Assembly (NCBI GenBank): GCA_020064725.1
Contig: JAGTWJ010000007.1
Location: 1,550,001 to 1,614,000 of the forward strand
Length of the DNA stretch: 64,000 bases
Source of the DNA: Drechslerella dactyloides
Taxonomy: Eukaryota; Ascomycota; Orbiliomycetes; Orbiliales; Orbiliaceae
Direction of reading: 5' to 3'
Part shown: one piece after another, positions 25,101-36,633 of the stretch
Layout of the letters: each line of letters starts with the position of its first letter
Numbering within the stretch: position 1 is the stretch's first letter
Notes under the pieces: generated by a model
The model's input: the letters and a program-made list of their open reading frames with translations, nothing else
Told to the model about the DNA's origin: nothing
Database searches by the model: none
Translations under genes and position numbers: made by a program

Positions 25101-26022
25101 GCATCAACATAACCAGCAGCTCTCCTACGGTATGCAAGAAATGCAGCACGACGCCCATTCCAGTTCCGCAGACAGAGCGGCCGGGGAGGCAGTGCAGCAC
25201 CAGTTGCAAGGGTTCGAACCTTTCTCGGGTAACACAACAGTCACGACAGCACAGCTGTCTGATTTGTCCCAGCAGCACCAAACTTTGCTTGGCGTTCCCG
25301 GGATGAATATATTGGCCCAAACAGGCTACGATACTAACATGGCTATACTCGAGAGTTATCCCTTCCGACCAATCGCGGAACATGCTGCAGCCGCCGCTGA
25401 CCAGGATCATGTCGATCATCCGATGCAGCTTGCTCCTAACGAGGCACCGCAGCTGTGGGACTGGCCGGGGTATAATCACCCTCATCACCCTCACCACTCG
25501 GTGCAAATGCAAATGCCAATGCAGGCCATGCAAATGCAACCTATGCCACCGATGCAGCCTATGCAACCAATACCATCAATGCAGCAGCCAATGCAACAGC
25601 CAATGGAGCAACAGATGCAGCAACAAATGCAGCAACAAATGCATGCGCAGCAGCAGATGCAGCAACCGATGCAGCCACTGCAGCCACTGCAACCACTGCA
25701 ACAATTGCAACAACTGCAACCACTTGAACCGCTACAACAACTGCAGCAAATCCAACAGATGCAGCAGATGCAGCAAATTCATTCGCCGCACCACGGCAGT
25801 GAGCAGCACACACCTGTACATGAGTTCCCAACTGATTACCAAGCGCATCTCTTCCAGCCCGTGACTGCCTTTGCGCCAGGCTATCATCAACCCATGTACG
25901 AAGAATCTGGGGACGGTGGGTTTCATCATTCACCTGTCGAGCGGGACTATATCCATGGCACTCCATCTCCTGGACTATTACACCCTAACGACGCGCAGTA
26001 CCATCGTGGCCATGGACAATAA
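22145..26022 (+). CDS. Zn2Cys6 transcription factor with fungal-specific middle domain and Gln/Met-rich tail
   Basis: Eight exons: 22145-22339, 22434-22447, 22571-22642, 22712-22829, 22915-23270, 23327-23764, 23827-24403 and 24499-26022, giving 1,097 residues with every phase matching. The zinc cluster is C56-x2-C59-x6-C66-x5-C72-x2-C75-x6-C82, split over the first three exons, one of only 14 nt. A linker-coiled segment (ARYLQERVETYEKTL) follows, then an acidic run (YDDEDDDYDDDSDE) and a Fungal_trans (PF04082-type) domain with FFNTVHLAFPIIYKPQF, a WNVVGLAIRTGYSLGLH core and RKWYALMSLERTCGLLTGRP. The C-terminal ~350 residues are Gln/His/Met-rich (MQQ, MQP and LQP repeats), a likely activation region. 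It is a nuclear sequence-specific regulator; the target pathway cannot be told, and no biosynthetic cluster surrounds it. Confidence 0.92.
25500..25790 (+). repeat. in-frame Met-Gln/Leu-Gln codon repeats
   Basis: Within the last exon of the Zn2Cys6 gene, short units such as ATGCAGCAA, ATGCAACCA and CTGCAACCA repeat dozens of times and encode MQQ, MQP and LQP runs. The reading frame is intact. Such tracts are prone to length change and probably vary between strains. Confidence 0.8.
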
Positions 26023-27575
26023 CACTGACTGGATCCGGGTGCTAGCACACTCTTCTCTCAGGATATCACGATACAGGACCTTTTTCGGGACATCACGATA
26101 CGGGACCTTTTTCAGGACATCACGATACAGGACGGAACACTTACATATGATTAGAGAACGTTCGGGGAGATACGGGATGGGAATATATTCTAGTTTGAAT
26201 TTGATCAGGACAGGAGAAGGGATGGATGGTGGAAATGGACCGGCTTACAATTTGCAACCAATCACAATTTGCTACATGTTTCGCTTGGATGATCATAATA
26301 AGTTGGATATAAGAGCTAGAGTTACGCTACATAGATGCTATCCCGTCAGACTCCATCGCACGGACGACAACAGGTCCCGAGACTAGCGCCAAGTTGGTCT
26401 TTGGAAATGTTGTACAAGTTTCGGTCATGTCATCATGCAAGTTGGAGGCTAGAGTTATAGAAATACTATTCTGTTAATAATTTGAGTCTGTTGTCGCACG
26501 GGAAGGGAACACAACGTTACAGAGTTGGTCATCTTGTCTTACCGTGTCTCTCCTTTTCCGTTAACGTTCCGCTCGTCCGTCACCCTAGTCTCGCGGAAGC
26601 TGCCGTTGCTCTCTCTCGGCACGAAAACGAGAAGGAGCCGGGTCCGTTCCCGAGACTGGGGTCCGCTTGGATAGCGCGCCCCAAATTGCCCGCCTACTTG
26701 GACAATGCTACGTCGACTCTAGATACCAGCTATGTAGATATGACCTGTACCATCCGCCAGATATCATGAGTTGGATGACGGAGGTAACTGGACCAGATCT
26801 CATGATAATGCCAGTGTCCAGACAAGTGTGCGCCAGGGTTGTCGCGACATGTCGTTGAGATCTGACTCAAAACATCTCAAAAACCACAGTTACCACACCA
26901 AAATACCACAAAAACAACGCAGAAACCAGCTGGCCGGTTTAAAGCGCATTATTTCTATGATAATAATGAAAACGTATCCGAGCCTTAGATATACGCTACT
27001 CTGTACACCACTTATCGTAGGATATTTTGGCCAGTTTTGGGGACATTTGGTAGCCGAAAGTGGACTCGAAACGCAATCTTGATCGTGGCCCCTGGCTTCG
27101 AGACAAACCCGATGATTCAGGACTCAAATTCTGGTCTTCGAGATGCAACCTACTTTTTTTAAAAAAATCGTTTGCCTACGGCATATAAATATTTTGTTAG
27201 ATAAGCTGAAGTATTTGATTGTTTTCGTCCGACTAAAATAACTAAGTACTGTTTCTCTCTCTTAATCACACTTGGATTCCTTGTTTTGTGTAGCATTTGA
27301 CTGGTTGTATGGTTTCCGATTTTAACAACTGAACGAAACGAAACGAACGAACGATGGACCCCGCGTCGACACTCCGCACCAACACCCGTACCGATCTGAT
27401 AGTTTCTGAAGTTAATACGAAGCTTAGGGCACCTAACGTGATATTACATGATTTATCGATCTCAGGAGGGATGGCTATTTCACGAAGGCCTGATAATAAC
27501 GAAGATTTCTAGATTAGGTAAGCTTAATATTTTGTAGACGAGCGATTCGGGGTGTGGTTAGCGGTTGCGGAGATA
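26023..27575. other. gene-free spacer, 26023-27575
   Basis: 3'-flank shared by the convergent Zn2Cys6 (+) and membrane-protein (-) genes. Apart from the 27-28-bp repeat at its left end, I see only short open frames and a short GAAAC/GAAC run near 27333-27352. Confidence 0.5.
26060..26135. repeat. 27-28-bp tandem repeat, 2.7 copies
   Basis: The unit GGACATCACGATACRGGACC followed by TTTTTCR starts at 26060, 26088 and 26115 with only a few differences. It lies about 40 bp after the stop codon of the Zn2Cys6 gene and is probably within its 3' untranslated region. Confidence 0.85.
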
Positions 27576-28490
27576 TCACATCTTCGTTGTATCGGATTGT
27601 CCAAACAGTCTCATTTGCTGCTTGCGACGGTTGCGGTAGTATCGTTCGCTGGCGGGACTCATGCCAACGGTTGGGCCACTCGATTGTGTTCCCATATCCC
27701 TACGACCTGCAGAGCCGTGCGTCTGTCCTGCAGCTGGTGGTGGCCTTGTTATATGTAGCCCTTGACGGGGAACCCGGAAAATAGTGTAGTTTGGTACCGG
27801 CTGGCCCGTATTCGGATTCAGATGCTGATGCTGGTTTTGCTTGCCGCTTTCCGCGCGGCGCAGCATTCTCATGATACGTGAAGGTCGCGGGGCGGATCCG
27901 CCGCTATCTTTCTCTTCGAAAGGAGGTGGAGGATCGTTCACGCGTCCAAGCGTGGCTTCAAGGTTTCTTGCGAGTTCCTTGGCCTTTCTGCGGCGTCGAT
28001 CGCAGACGATTGCCGTGATGGCGAGGATTGCGACGAGGACGAGGGAGACTATACCGGCCGCCATGTCGATTTTGGAAGTGTTCCAAACGTGCAACTTGCC
28101 GTGGTTGCTATCGATTTTCTTAGTCGCTCCGCCGTTGTCCCCTGCGAGATTGAGAGGGGCGGGTGAATTTGGCCCTGCGTCGCCTGCTAATTGGTCAGCG
28201 GCTGCTGCTTGAGCGCCGGCTGGCATCCAAGAAGGGGGCGTCCACGCGTCTGGCGGCTGCGGTTGGGCGGCCTGCGCGTTTGGAGGGGGCGCTGCATCGG
28301 CAGCGGGGGGGTCTGCGGGTGGCGGTGGTGATCCGCCAGCTGGGGCAGGAGGAGGAGGCTCTTGACGTTTAACCTTAACGGCATTTTGCCTTTCGCGCAG
28401 CTGTTCATATACTTCGCTGGGAGTAAGGTCGAAGACTGGCATGGCAGCCCGACCAGCGATATTCATCCAGAGAGGAGGCATCTTTTTCAT
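27576..28490 (-). CDS. proline-rich single-pass membrane protein of unknown function
   Basis: One exon, 304 residues. The ATG at 28490 is the first in this frame. It lies only about 14 bp beyond an 18-bp palindrome overlapping a TATA-like element, so the leader must be very short or transcription starts elsewhere. Residues about 44-115 are Pro/Ala-rich (EPPPPAPAGG, PPPPADPPAADAAPPP). One membrane segment is at about 144-163 (AAGIVSLVLVAILAITAIVC), followed by DRRRRKAKE, so the C-terminus should be cytoplasmic by the positive-inside rule. The cytoplasmic part is basic and ends in YYRNRRKQQMRLFGQ. No signal peptide is evident. I do not recognise the family; layout resembles fungal cell-surface sensor-like proteins, but the Ser/Thr-rich ectodomain of WSC/Mid2 types is missing. 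Confidence 0.75.
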   Translation of the reverse strand: MKKMPPLWMNIAGRAAMPVFDLTPSEVYEQLRERQNAVKVKRQEPPPPAPAGGSPPPPADPPAADAAPPPNAQAAQPQPPDAWTPPSWMPAGAQAAAADQLAGDAGPNSPAPLNLAGDNGGATKKIDSNHGKLHVWNTSKIDMAAGIVSLVLVAILAITAIVCDRRRRKAKELARNLEATLGRVNDPPPPFEEKDSGGSAPRPSRIMRMLRRAESGKQNQHQHLNPNTGQPVPNYTIFRVPRQGLHITRPPPAAGQTHGSAGRRDMGTQSSGPTVGMSPASERYYRNRRKQQMRLFGQSDTTKM

Positions 28491-30206
28491 AGGGTAGATG
28501 GAGTATAGTCTCGAGACTATATAAATGATGTAAACGTTTGAGAGGAGAAAAATATGTGTCCCCAATATAGGAGGACTAGAGGATAATAATAGTGAGGAGG
28601 TAGGAAGCGGGAGAGATATGACGAGGTGATATATAATCCGATATATCAGCCCACGGAAGCCCAAGAGTCTAGATAAAAAATAAGTTCGGGTCGTCCGGCC
28701 GATGTGTATTAAGAAAAATCAATCCAGGACGCAGGAGGAAGAAGTCGAGGTGATGGAGAGAATCCGATAAATGAGGAGGTGGACGCCGGCTTTATACGGT
28801 GCCGTGACCCTCGCGGTGGACATAATTCTCTCATCGTAGGGTAAAGTGTCCACTGGTCTGGCGATATGGTTCTCGATGTTTTTCTGCCAGAGATGAGGTC
28901 ATTTCGACACGTAGGGTGATTCCCTCGACACCCACCTTGAATATCCCACCCACACCGATGAATATAAAATGATATTCAAACGAAGCGCCGCGTTCCTCTT
29001 CTCCAGGCATTTTTCGAACGACTGTAGATTCGATAGGAAGCGGTCGGAAATCGATTTTTTTTGCTGCGAGCTCGACATCTGTATACAATTTCGGTTGATG
29101 TATCCACTAGATATTTGCTCGAACCGCGATAATTTGCTAGGTGTTGGAAAAACTGGTCTCGAAACTGGACTATTTAAAGTCGACAAGTCATGGCTACTCA
29201 ACAATCACAAGTTTAAACACGTCGCATGGAAGCTTAGTTACGTCAACGCTGCCACCACCAGCTTAATTGCAACTTCACTCCAAGCTTGCATCTTGACTCT
29301 ACGTCGAGTACCCGGGCTACTGTATTGCAGGTAAGTCCCACTTTGCGACCTGGCCCGGGCTAGTTTGCGAGGCCGTGGAAGCTCTAGAGTCAGGCCTGAC
29401 CTGACAATATATACGGTCCCAACAAAATATCGAGTTGGCAAATATCGAGACCTAGCCTGAAGACCAGAACGCCTGTACTGAGAGCAATACTGTGGTCATG
29501 CCGCGATGTCGCCATAATCCGCTTCTCTACAGTACCGCAAGGGTGCAAGACGGGAAAAGGAGGGTTGGTCATCGAGACTAAGATATATCCTGTTGCTCCG
29601 GCACGGTATCGAATATTATTACCAGACGGTGTCTCGAAGCGAGAGCGCTAGGGGCCACGAACGTGCCTCCAAGCAACAGCAGAACAGACCGCAGCGAGCC
29701 TCGGCATCTGCCCCGAGACTAGTCTTTTACTACGCGGAGCTTCTTAATACTGGACTACCCGAGACTACCTACGGAGTATAATACCAGTCGTAGCATGATC
29801 TTCATTTGCCGTTATGGCTACCACTAACCGTATCAATAGGCCCGGTGGCTAAGGCACGCTCTCTAATGATATCGCACGGATAATAAGGTCAACGATATTG
29901 CAATATCATTAATATTAATTGCAGTTATGACTATTATCAGGCTTCGCAGCAGTACAGGTTCTTCCTCTCTGGAAAGAAAACGAAATCATCGTACCCTTCG
30001 TACGATCGACGATCAACCAATATCAAAGCATCTCGGATCCCATCATCTTGGTGTCAGAAACCCTCCATCATCGCCATTCTCATGTAATCTCATACGCATA
30101 GCACAATTCGTATAGCAAGCTGGTGACTGGCGCAAAGGCCAGCTTTCATTCTCAAAGAGCCCATCAAATCCGTCCCGTAGAAATTTCCAAAGTATGTCAT
30201 GCATGC
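28491..30206. other. gene-free spacer, 28491-30206
   Basis: 1.7 kb upstream of the membrane-protein gene and downstream of the DUF1774 gene. No coding signal is visible. It carries three further copies of CGAGACTA (29573, 29714, 29760), two of them in CCCGAGACTA. Confidence 0.5.
28504..28521. promoter_or_regulatory. 18-bp perfect palindrome over a TATA-like element
   Basis: TATAGTCTCGAGACTATA reads the same on both strands and ends 14 bp upstream of the ATG at 28490. On the minus strand it overlaps ATTTATATAG. A dimeric factor could bind here and block or position the basal machinery; this is inference. It contains two copies of the 8-mer CGAGACTA that recurs across the window. Confidence 0.5.
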
Positions 30207-31280
30207 TTACGCATCCTGGAGCAGCGGTGCTCGCTCGCGGTCGCCAGCGCCATCCGCAGCTCGCTCTCTCCGGTGGAAGACTCCGGGCACGGCAATGACC
30301 AGCGACCCCACAAAGATGAGCGCCATGATCGTACTACAAATCACCCAAGTTAGCAAAAAATCACATCCCATGAATCCGCGTTTTCGGAAAATCCACTTAC
30401 AAGGCAAAGATCCACTGCAGCGCGAACGCCTTTGTCAAGAACTGCCCAACGCCCAACCCGGCCATCAAAAACGCCATGGAGAACCCAACATGATAATCCC
30501 CAAACACGACGACGAAGAAGCCCGCGAAGACCAAAAAGTTCCAGATCGCAACATTCGCGAGAATCCGGCACGCAAGCCCCTCGCAGTGCACCATCACCGC
30601 GCCGTTCCAGAACAGCGCAAACTCAATCCACGACAGCGGCATCGCCACGACGGGCAGATGCACGAATCGCGGCGTCGTGTCATGTCGCCAGTACAGAATC
30701 ACGAGGTTGACCCAATTCGCAATCAGCATCAGCTCCGCGATCCACCAGTGCGACCGCGTCCACAGGTGCACCCACGCAAATTGCAGCAGATTGAACAGGA
30801 TAAAGTGCGACCCGACGCCCGCCGCGGCGCGCACGTACGTGGTGTTGGACGAGAACAAATGCCAGATATACCCGATCTGCAGGATGAACAGCGTGATCCA
30901 GTAGATTGTGACAAAGACGTAGCTGGGCGAGAAGGCGGTGTAGTCGTGGTCGCGCAGGCCGTAGATTGTGTGGTTCCAATGCTTGTGCTTGTGGCCGTTC
31001 GCCGGCGCGTTCAGGGCGTACATGATTGTGAAGATGGCGTTGAGGAGGAAGCTGAGGATCGTGGCGACCTTGTAGCCCATGATGTTGCGCTGCGTGCCTT
31101 CGCGGTCACGGCCGAACGGGTTCCTGCGGGGTCGATGCCATGTTAGCGGGGTTTCTCATCGCGAAATCGGCGGAGGGAGGGGCTCTGCGTCGGCTGTCCA
31201 GCTCTAGCGGGGCTGGCGTCCTGATTTGCGAAACGGCATCTCGACAATGTGTCCGAAGGGAGTACTTACGGGAACGGCAT
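30207..31280 (-). CDS. DUF1774-family multi-pass membrane protein
   Basis: Exons 31270-31280 (11 nt), 30401-31123 and 30207-30333 give 286 residues. The first exon encodes only MPFP; the splice restores MPFPNPFGRDREGTQRN, a typical start for fungal DUF1774 proteins. About seven to eight hydrophobic segments follow, with family landmarks YWITLFILQIGYIWHLFSS, GSHFILFNLLQFAWVHLW, YWRHDTTPRFVHLPVVAMPL and GVGQFLTKAFALQWIFAF (completed by the second splice). The tail is short, charged and cytoplasmic (HRRERAADGAGDRERAPLLQDA region). The family is widespread in fungi and has no established biochemical role; I give none. It is the best-conserved of the membrane proteins here. Confidence 0.93.
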
Positions 31281-32822
31281 TTTAGCGGCTGTCTGTCTGT
31301 CTATCCGCGCTGGAGGATGGATGTTGCGTCGAGAAAGATTCGAGGAGGTTGCGGCGATGGGAGAGATTAGTTTGAGGGCTGGCGGCTCAGTGACGCAAGA
31401 TCTGGGGAAGACCACCAGTTAAGTATCCCATAAACCCAAGTTAAACCCATGCCCATCCCGCTAGCGGATCGAGCTAGACCCCCCTTCCTCCTCTGAAAAA
31501 GTTCAAAACGGACCCAGCAACCGGCGGAGAATTAAGAAGGCGCACTCACATTACGTAGGGCGACGTAATATCGTAGCAACTTTAGGAGAATGCCATGAAC
31601 CCGCTGGGCGACTCCTCCCATTTCGAAACTACTGCTTATTCCCAATCCCAATATCTCGATCGATCAGATCCACTCGTTCGTAAACTTGCCAGGGCACTCT
31701 GCTAGCTAGTGTCGACACCGAGATCCACCGTCTGCGTGGTCATGCCGCGGCGTTAAAAATATCCCAGCCAGCCGGTGTCGATCAGATCAATTCCATCGAC
31801 TGACCGGCCTCCGACATCCCCGGGACTAATAACCATATCGCCCAAGAATGGGCGCGACGAGAAAAGTATGCGGGGAAACCCTCGAAGCGGTAGGCCGACA
31901 ATTGCCGTTGCGTCATACTACCCCATTCGCTTCGCTTTGCAAGCCTTGTCCAACCAGCATCCGTGCTCGTGTAATTCCTCGCACCAATGCCGAGGCGGGC
32001 TTCCGGGCACAATGGCATGTCCGCAGCAAAGAGGGAACCCTCGCCCGCAAAGCTCGAGCCGGCTTGCTGTGGGGCGGAGACTGAAACCAACTGCATGCAT
32101 CCATGCATGCACGAAGGGTAGTACGCACACACACACACATTGAAAGAAAGAAGGATGGATGCCTGTCGTTATTATCAGAACGCAGTGACGACGCCTGTAC
32201 CTCGTTGGTCCGCGAGAAAAGCTGCGCGTGACCGTCGAACCTAGTAACTATCCCCACAGCATGCATGCGCATGCACATCCATTCACATTTTACTCTTGGC
32301 GGGAATCAAGCGAGTCGTCTTTGAATTCTCGGAAAGAAAGAAAGAAAGCTCTGGAGGCATCGAGACGAGTGCTGCAATTGCACAGCTGTGTTGGGAAACC
32401 CGTTTGAGTAATTGCCAAACGGACCACTGTCGTACAGTACTAAACAACTGCCAACAACAAAATACACCAGAGCCTCCAGGCTCTATAGACACTACTACGA
32501 GATCGAAATTTAGATTTGGGAAAACTCAAATGTAAAGTTATGTCGTCTGCTCCAAGCTCGCCAACATGCCAAAGTTTTCTAAAGCAAAATACAAAAAGTC
32601 AAAGTCAAGTGCAATCTTAATCTTAAGCTTAAACAAAAGTCAAAAGTGAACATAGGAAGGTAGTAGACCAGCAACGGGCAGATCTGACTGCACGCTCCCG
32701 AATCCAAAATGTAGAGAAGAAAGAAGTGGAAGAGAAAAGTAGAATAAAGGTGAAGAGATAAACAGTCGAATCATCAGTCGCGCCTCAAAATTACAATCAA
32801 TCGTACGGGAACCCGCCCAACA

Positions 32823-32862
<40 letters not shown>

Positions 32863-33009
32863 ATCGAATAAAATCAATAAGGGCGTCCGACATGACCAAA
32901 ACGTAATGTTGCACAGAATGTAAAATGTAATGGATCTCGATAGTAGCCACCAAGATATAAAAAAAAAAAAAAAAAAAAAAAAATCGAAGAGAGAAAGGCC
33001 AGGCCGCCA
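31281..33009. other. gene-free spacer with CT and A microsatellites, 31281-33009
   Basis: This region lies upstream of the DUF1774 gene and downstream of the HOS3-like gene. It holds (CT)n at about 32826-32859 and an uninterrupted A25 run at 32959-32983, 27 bp beyond the HOS3 stop codon (a T run on the coding strand). No gene is visible. Confidence 0.55.
32826..32859. repeat. (CT)n microsatellite
   Basis: About 17 uninterrupted CT dinucleotides lie in the 3' flank of the HOS3-like gene. Confidence 0.95.
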
Positions 33010-36000
33010 CTACTTACGCTTCAAATCTGCATCCACGCGCCGCGCCTCAATCGCCACCGGAGTCTCCGGCGCATGCGGCGGCAGCGTCCTGATCCCCGCC
33101 GGCTTGTACGCGCGCGCAGGCGTGATCTCATCGCCAACCTCCCACACCCCCTTCTCCTTCGGCTTGTACGGCGTCATCGCTGCCATGCGGTCGCGGAACG
33201 ACGTCCCGTTCTGATGCTGCGTCTGCGTTTGAATCTGTGCCGGCTGTGGCTGCGATTGCGGCTGCAGTGCGGTGGGAGTGGTGGTAGTGGCGGCGACGGG
33301 CTGCTGTTGCGGCCCTTCCGGCGTGAGGACCAGCGAGGTGGTCGGTCGGGCGTCGTTCACCGCCGGCGCCGGCGCGGGATCCGACTTGTTCGGTGCGGCG
33401 AATGGGATGACTGAAGTTGCGGTGAACTTGGGAAGAAGCTTGCCCGCACCACTCTTGCCCTTCGACGTCGGTCGAGCGGCGGCAGGCGAACCGTTCGTTG
33501 CAGGCTGTGGCTCGCCGCCTTCCTTCTTAACGTGGGCTTGCGAAAAGACATTGTGCAGCGACGTCTTCTGCTCAACCTGCTCTGCGATCGCCGCGCCGTT
33601 GCCGATAGCAGCGCACGCGATATCGCCCTTTGCGCGCTTTTCCAGCAACATTTTCTTCTGCGCCTGGATATCCGCGATCTGCTGCTCCATCAGCCGCTCG
33701 CGCTCGTCCAGCTCCTTCTCGTCCAGCTGCCGTTGGGCCTCCATCTCATCGGCCTCGTCGCGATCGCGGTTCTTGTACGTCAATTTGATCGATTGCAGAC
33801 CCGACGTTATGGCATCCACAGTCGCCGCGCCGTCAGACTCCGCCGTCGTCCGGATCGATGGGACGGGCGTCGCCTCGATTGGCGAGACGGTGCTCTCCTC
33901 AGCTTTGACGCCTCCGTTCGCCATAGTCTTCAAGCCTGGCAGCGCTTTTCTCGACGAAGGTGCCGTCTGTCGCATGGAGGAAGACCGAACGGGCGCCTTG
34001 ACAGTCTGGCCCGCACCACCGGCACCGGCACCGGTGGCCTTTTTCCCACCACTCGCCTGTCGCGCAGCGCCGGCAGACGAAACAGAATCCGCAGTCTTGT
34101 GCGCCCTACCCGCCGCAGCACCTGCCGTCTTACCCGTGTTAGCTTTCTGCGGCGGCGACACCTTCCGCCGCCCGGACGTCGCCTGAGAGATGCCCGTGAT
34201 CGCTGTATCCGCCGTATCGGACGACTTGATGCTAACGTTGCTCGTCCGTCGGCTGATCTGGCTCTCCGCAACCGAACTCAGCGCGCTGCCAGACCGCTCA
34301 GGGATCTCGGGGATGATCGTCTTCTTCACATTCCGGACGGGGCGCGACGAGGCTGCAGTGACGATATCGACAGCGGGGATACCCACCGCGCTGTGGCGTT
34401 TACCCGTGCGTCGCACCTTCTCGTTCGTCAGCTCCCCCGGCGCGGGCACCAGCGCCGCCTCTCGAAGCGCCGCCAGTTGTGGTTCCGGAAGGATACTTCG
34501 CCAGACGGCAGCAGAGGCGGCCGGCCACTCCAGCGGCGGCGGGGGCGGAGGCGGCGATGGCGTGCGGGTTGCGGAGTCCGCGAGATTCGTTGACGACTTG
34601 CGGTGCAACCTCGGTGTGGTAGCAACTTTAGCAGCGCTCGACGCCGTCGGCGAAAAGTACGTGCTGCCGCTGGGATCGCGCGGCTTCCGCACGGAGGGCA
34701 CCACCTGCATCGCCCTATCGATCTCGTCAAGCTTGGCCCCGCAGAACCACGCAGAGTCGTACCCGCCGCCTTCTTCCCACGATGGCGGCTTGGTCGGCCC
34801 CGGGATGATGCCTCTGAACGTCTTGCCCGTGAGATCCGTCGCAAGCGAGCTCCGACGCGGAAGCACCCCGTTCTCCATCTTGATCGCCGTCGCCTGCATG
34901 TTCTCCGCATTCTCTCGCGTCGACGCCATCTTCTTCCGCGGTGCAGCCAATCCGCACAGATGCGAGAACACACCCGTCCAGATCGCCTTGTCCGAATACC
35001 CGCCTTCCAGCACGCTGAGCACACGCCCGCCAGCGTGGGTATTCGCAAGCTCGACAGCGTCGCTTGTAAATCTGGCGTAAAACTCCGTCAGAACGTTGAC
35101 TTTATGCCGCTGCATGCTCTCCTGCTCGTGTTCGCTCGCGTCAAAGCCCGCGGATATGAAGATGCCCGCCTTGAACTTGGGCTGCTTGGAGTGCGGCTTC
35201 TGGCTCGCCTTGGCCTTCGTCAGGAAGCGCTCGGCCTTCTGCAGGATGACGTTGTACTTCTCCTCGTACAACCGCCAAAAGTCTTCGTTGCTCTCGTAGT
35301 TTTCCAGGTGCACGTTCCAGATGTTCTGGTTGTGCGCGTTCTCAATGCACAGGCTTGCGTTCTGCACCTTTTCAATGTCACCGTACTCGCAGGGGTACGA
35401 GTTGATGTCGTGAAGTGAGTAGTATGCGATGTGCGGCGTGTTCTTCGGCGCCTTTTTGCCGTGTCGGTCGTTCACTTTCCATGCGATCGATTGCGAGCCG
35501 TCGCCGTGGTGCAGGTCAAAGTCAAAGATGACGGCGTGGGTGAGGTCGTACTGTAGCGCGGCTCGTGCGATGGCAATGTGCACGTTGTTCAGGTAGCAGA
35601 AGCCGGACGGCTCCGTGTCCGCACAGTGGTGGCCTACGATATAGTCACGTTAGTAGCTGGTGCACCACGGTCTCAAAGCTATGCGAAAAAAAAACACTAC
35701 GGCGCCTGGCGTCGAGGCTAAAGAAAACACAGCAGGAGATGATTGTATAACATGCGCAACAGGATAGGAGACGAGCAACATACCAGGCGGGCGGATGCTG
35801 ACAAAGGCCCTTCGAATCTTCGGCAGCCGCGCGGCATCGGTCTTGTCGTCGTGCTCGCTCTTGATATTCTTATCGCCAAACACTCTGTCGACGCCCTCCC
35901 ACAGCGCACCGACGCAGCCTTCAAGGTCCGCGCGACTGCCGCCGCAAAGGTACAGATCGCCAGTGTGCCAGCCGTCAGGAAGTTCATTCTGCTTGGAGGC

Positions 36001-36612
36001 GATGCGCTGTTCGCTCTCGTCGCAAGCCTGCGCTAACACTGGGAGGTAGGCGGCATCGTGCACCCTCGTAACGGAAGGGTCGTCGAGCGCGCCTTTTCTG
36101 TCAGTTTTCACAACGGAGACCGTCTTCGCCTCCAGCTTGCAGAGGGCGACGGAGACGCCGAACGCAGCGGCTCTCAGGCGCTCAGGGCGCTCGACGATGG
36201 TTTCGAGATCCTGTTTCGAAGCCGGTCGAGCGAACTTGTGCAGGTAGCTGGTATCGTTGAGGATGACGACCGTCTCCGCGTCCGGGTGCGTCAGCGGAGG
36301 CAGTGGGGGAGCGGGGGGCGTGGTCGCGCCCAGTCTGGACAGCGATGCCATCGAGGGGGACCTGGAGAGCGGTCTTGTGGAAGGTGAGGCCGGGAGGCCA
36401 GGGCTCGAGGATTTCCTGCGCAGCGGCGAGTTTGGCAGGGAGCCGCTGAGGCCGGATGTCTTGTGAATGAGGGCAGGGTAGGAGGGCTGCGCAGTAGATG
36501 AGGAAGTGGGAGATGAGCTGAGGGCGCGATGGGTGCCGATGCTCAATTTCTGGAGGTCGCCAACGAGGGCGGTGTCAGGGTTGAGGGACGGGGAGGGGAG
36601 GAGACGGTCCAT
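33010..36612 (-). CDS. HOS3-like class II histone deacetylase
   Basis: Exons 35784-36612 and 33010-35633 (150-bp intron) encode 1,150 residues. I chose the ATG at 36612; the open frame reaches seven codons further but without an ATG. The deacetylase domain begins near residue 110 after a Ser/Pro-rich start. The splice falls inside the catalytic core and restores SIRPPGHHCADTEPSGFCY with the His pair at about 278-279. Zinc ligands appear in FDFDLHHGDGS (D316, H318) and ISAGFDASEHE (D441), followed by VLEGGY. This FDASEHE form is typical of fungal HOS3 proteins, which act as zinc-dependent deacetylases, in yeast at the bud neck/spindle pole. The C-terminal ~600 residues are a Ser/Pro/Ala-rich disordered tail with one charged helix (AQRQLDEKELDERERLMEQQ). 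A degenerate repeat array lies directly upstream. Confidence 0.95.
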
Positions 36613-36633
36613 GGTGGGCGGATAGACGGCCAC

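Noticed and set aside
32959..32983. A25 run near the HOS3 stop codon as a possible retroposition scar
   Set aside because: It is on the wrong strand for a poly(A) tail of that gene, and no target-site duplication or intron loss accompanies it.
33272..34593. Long plus-strand open frames (304 and 353 codons)
   Set aside because: These are shadows of the GC-rich disordered tail of the HOS3-like gene on the opposite strand.
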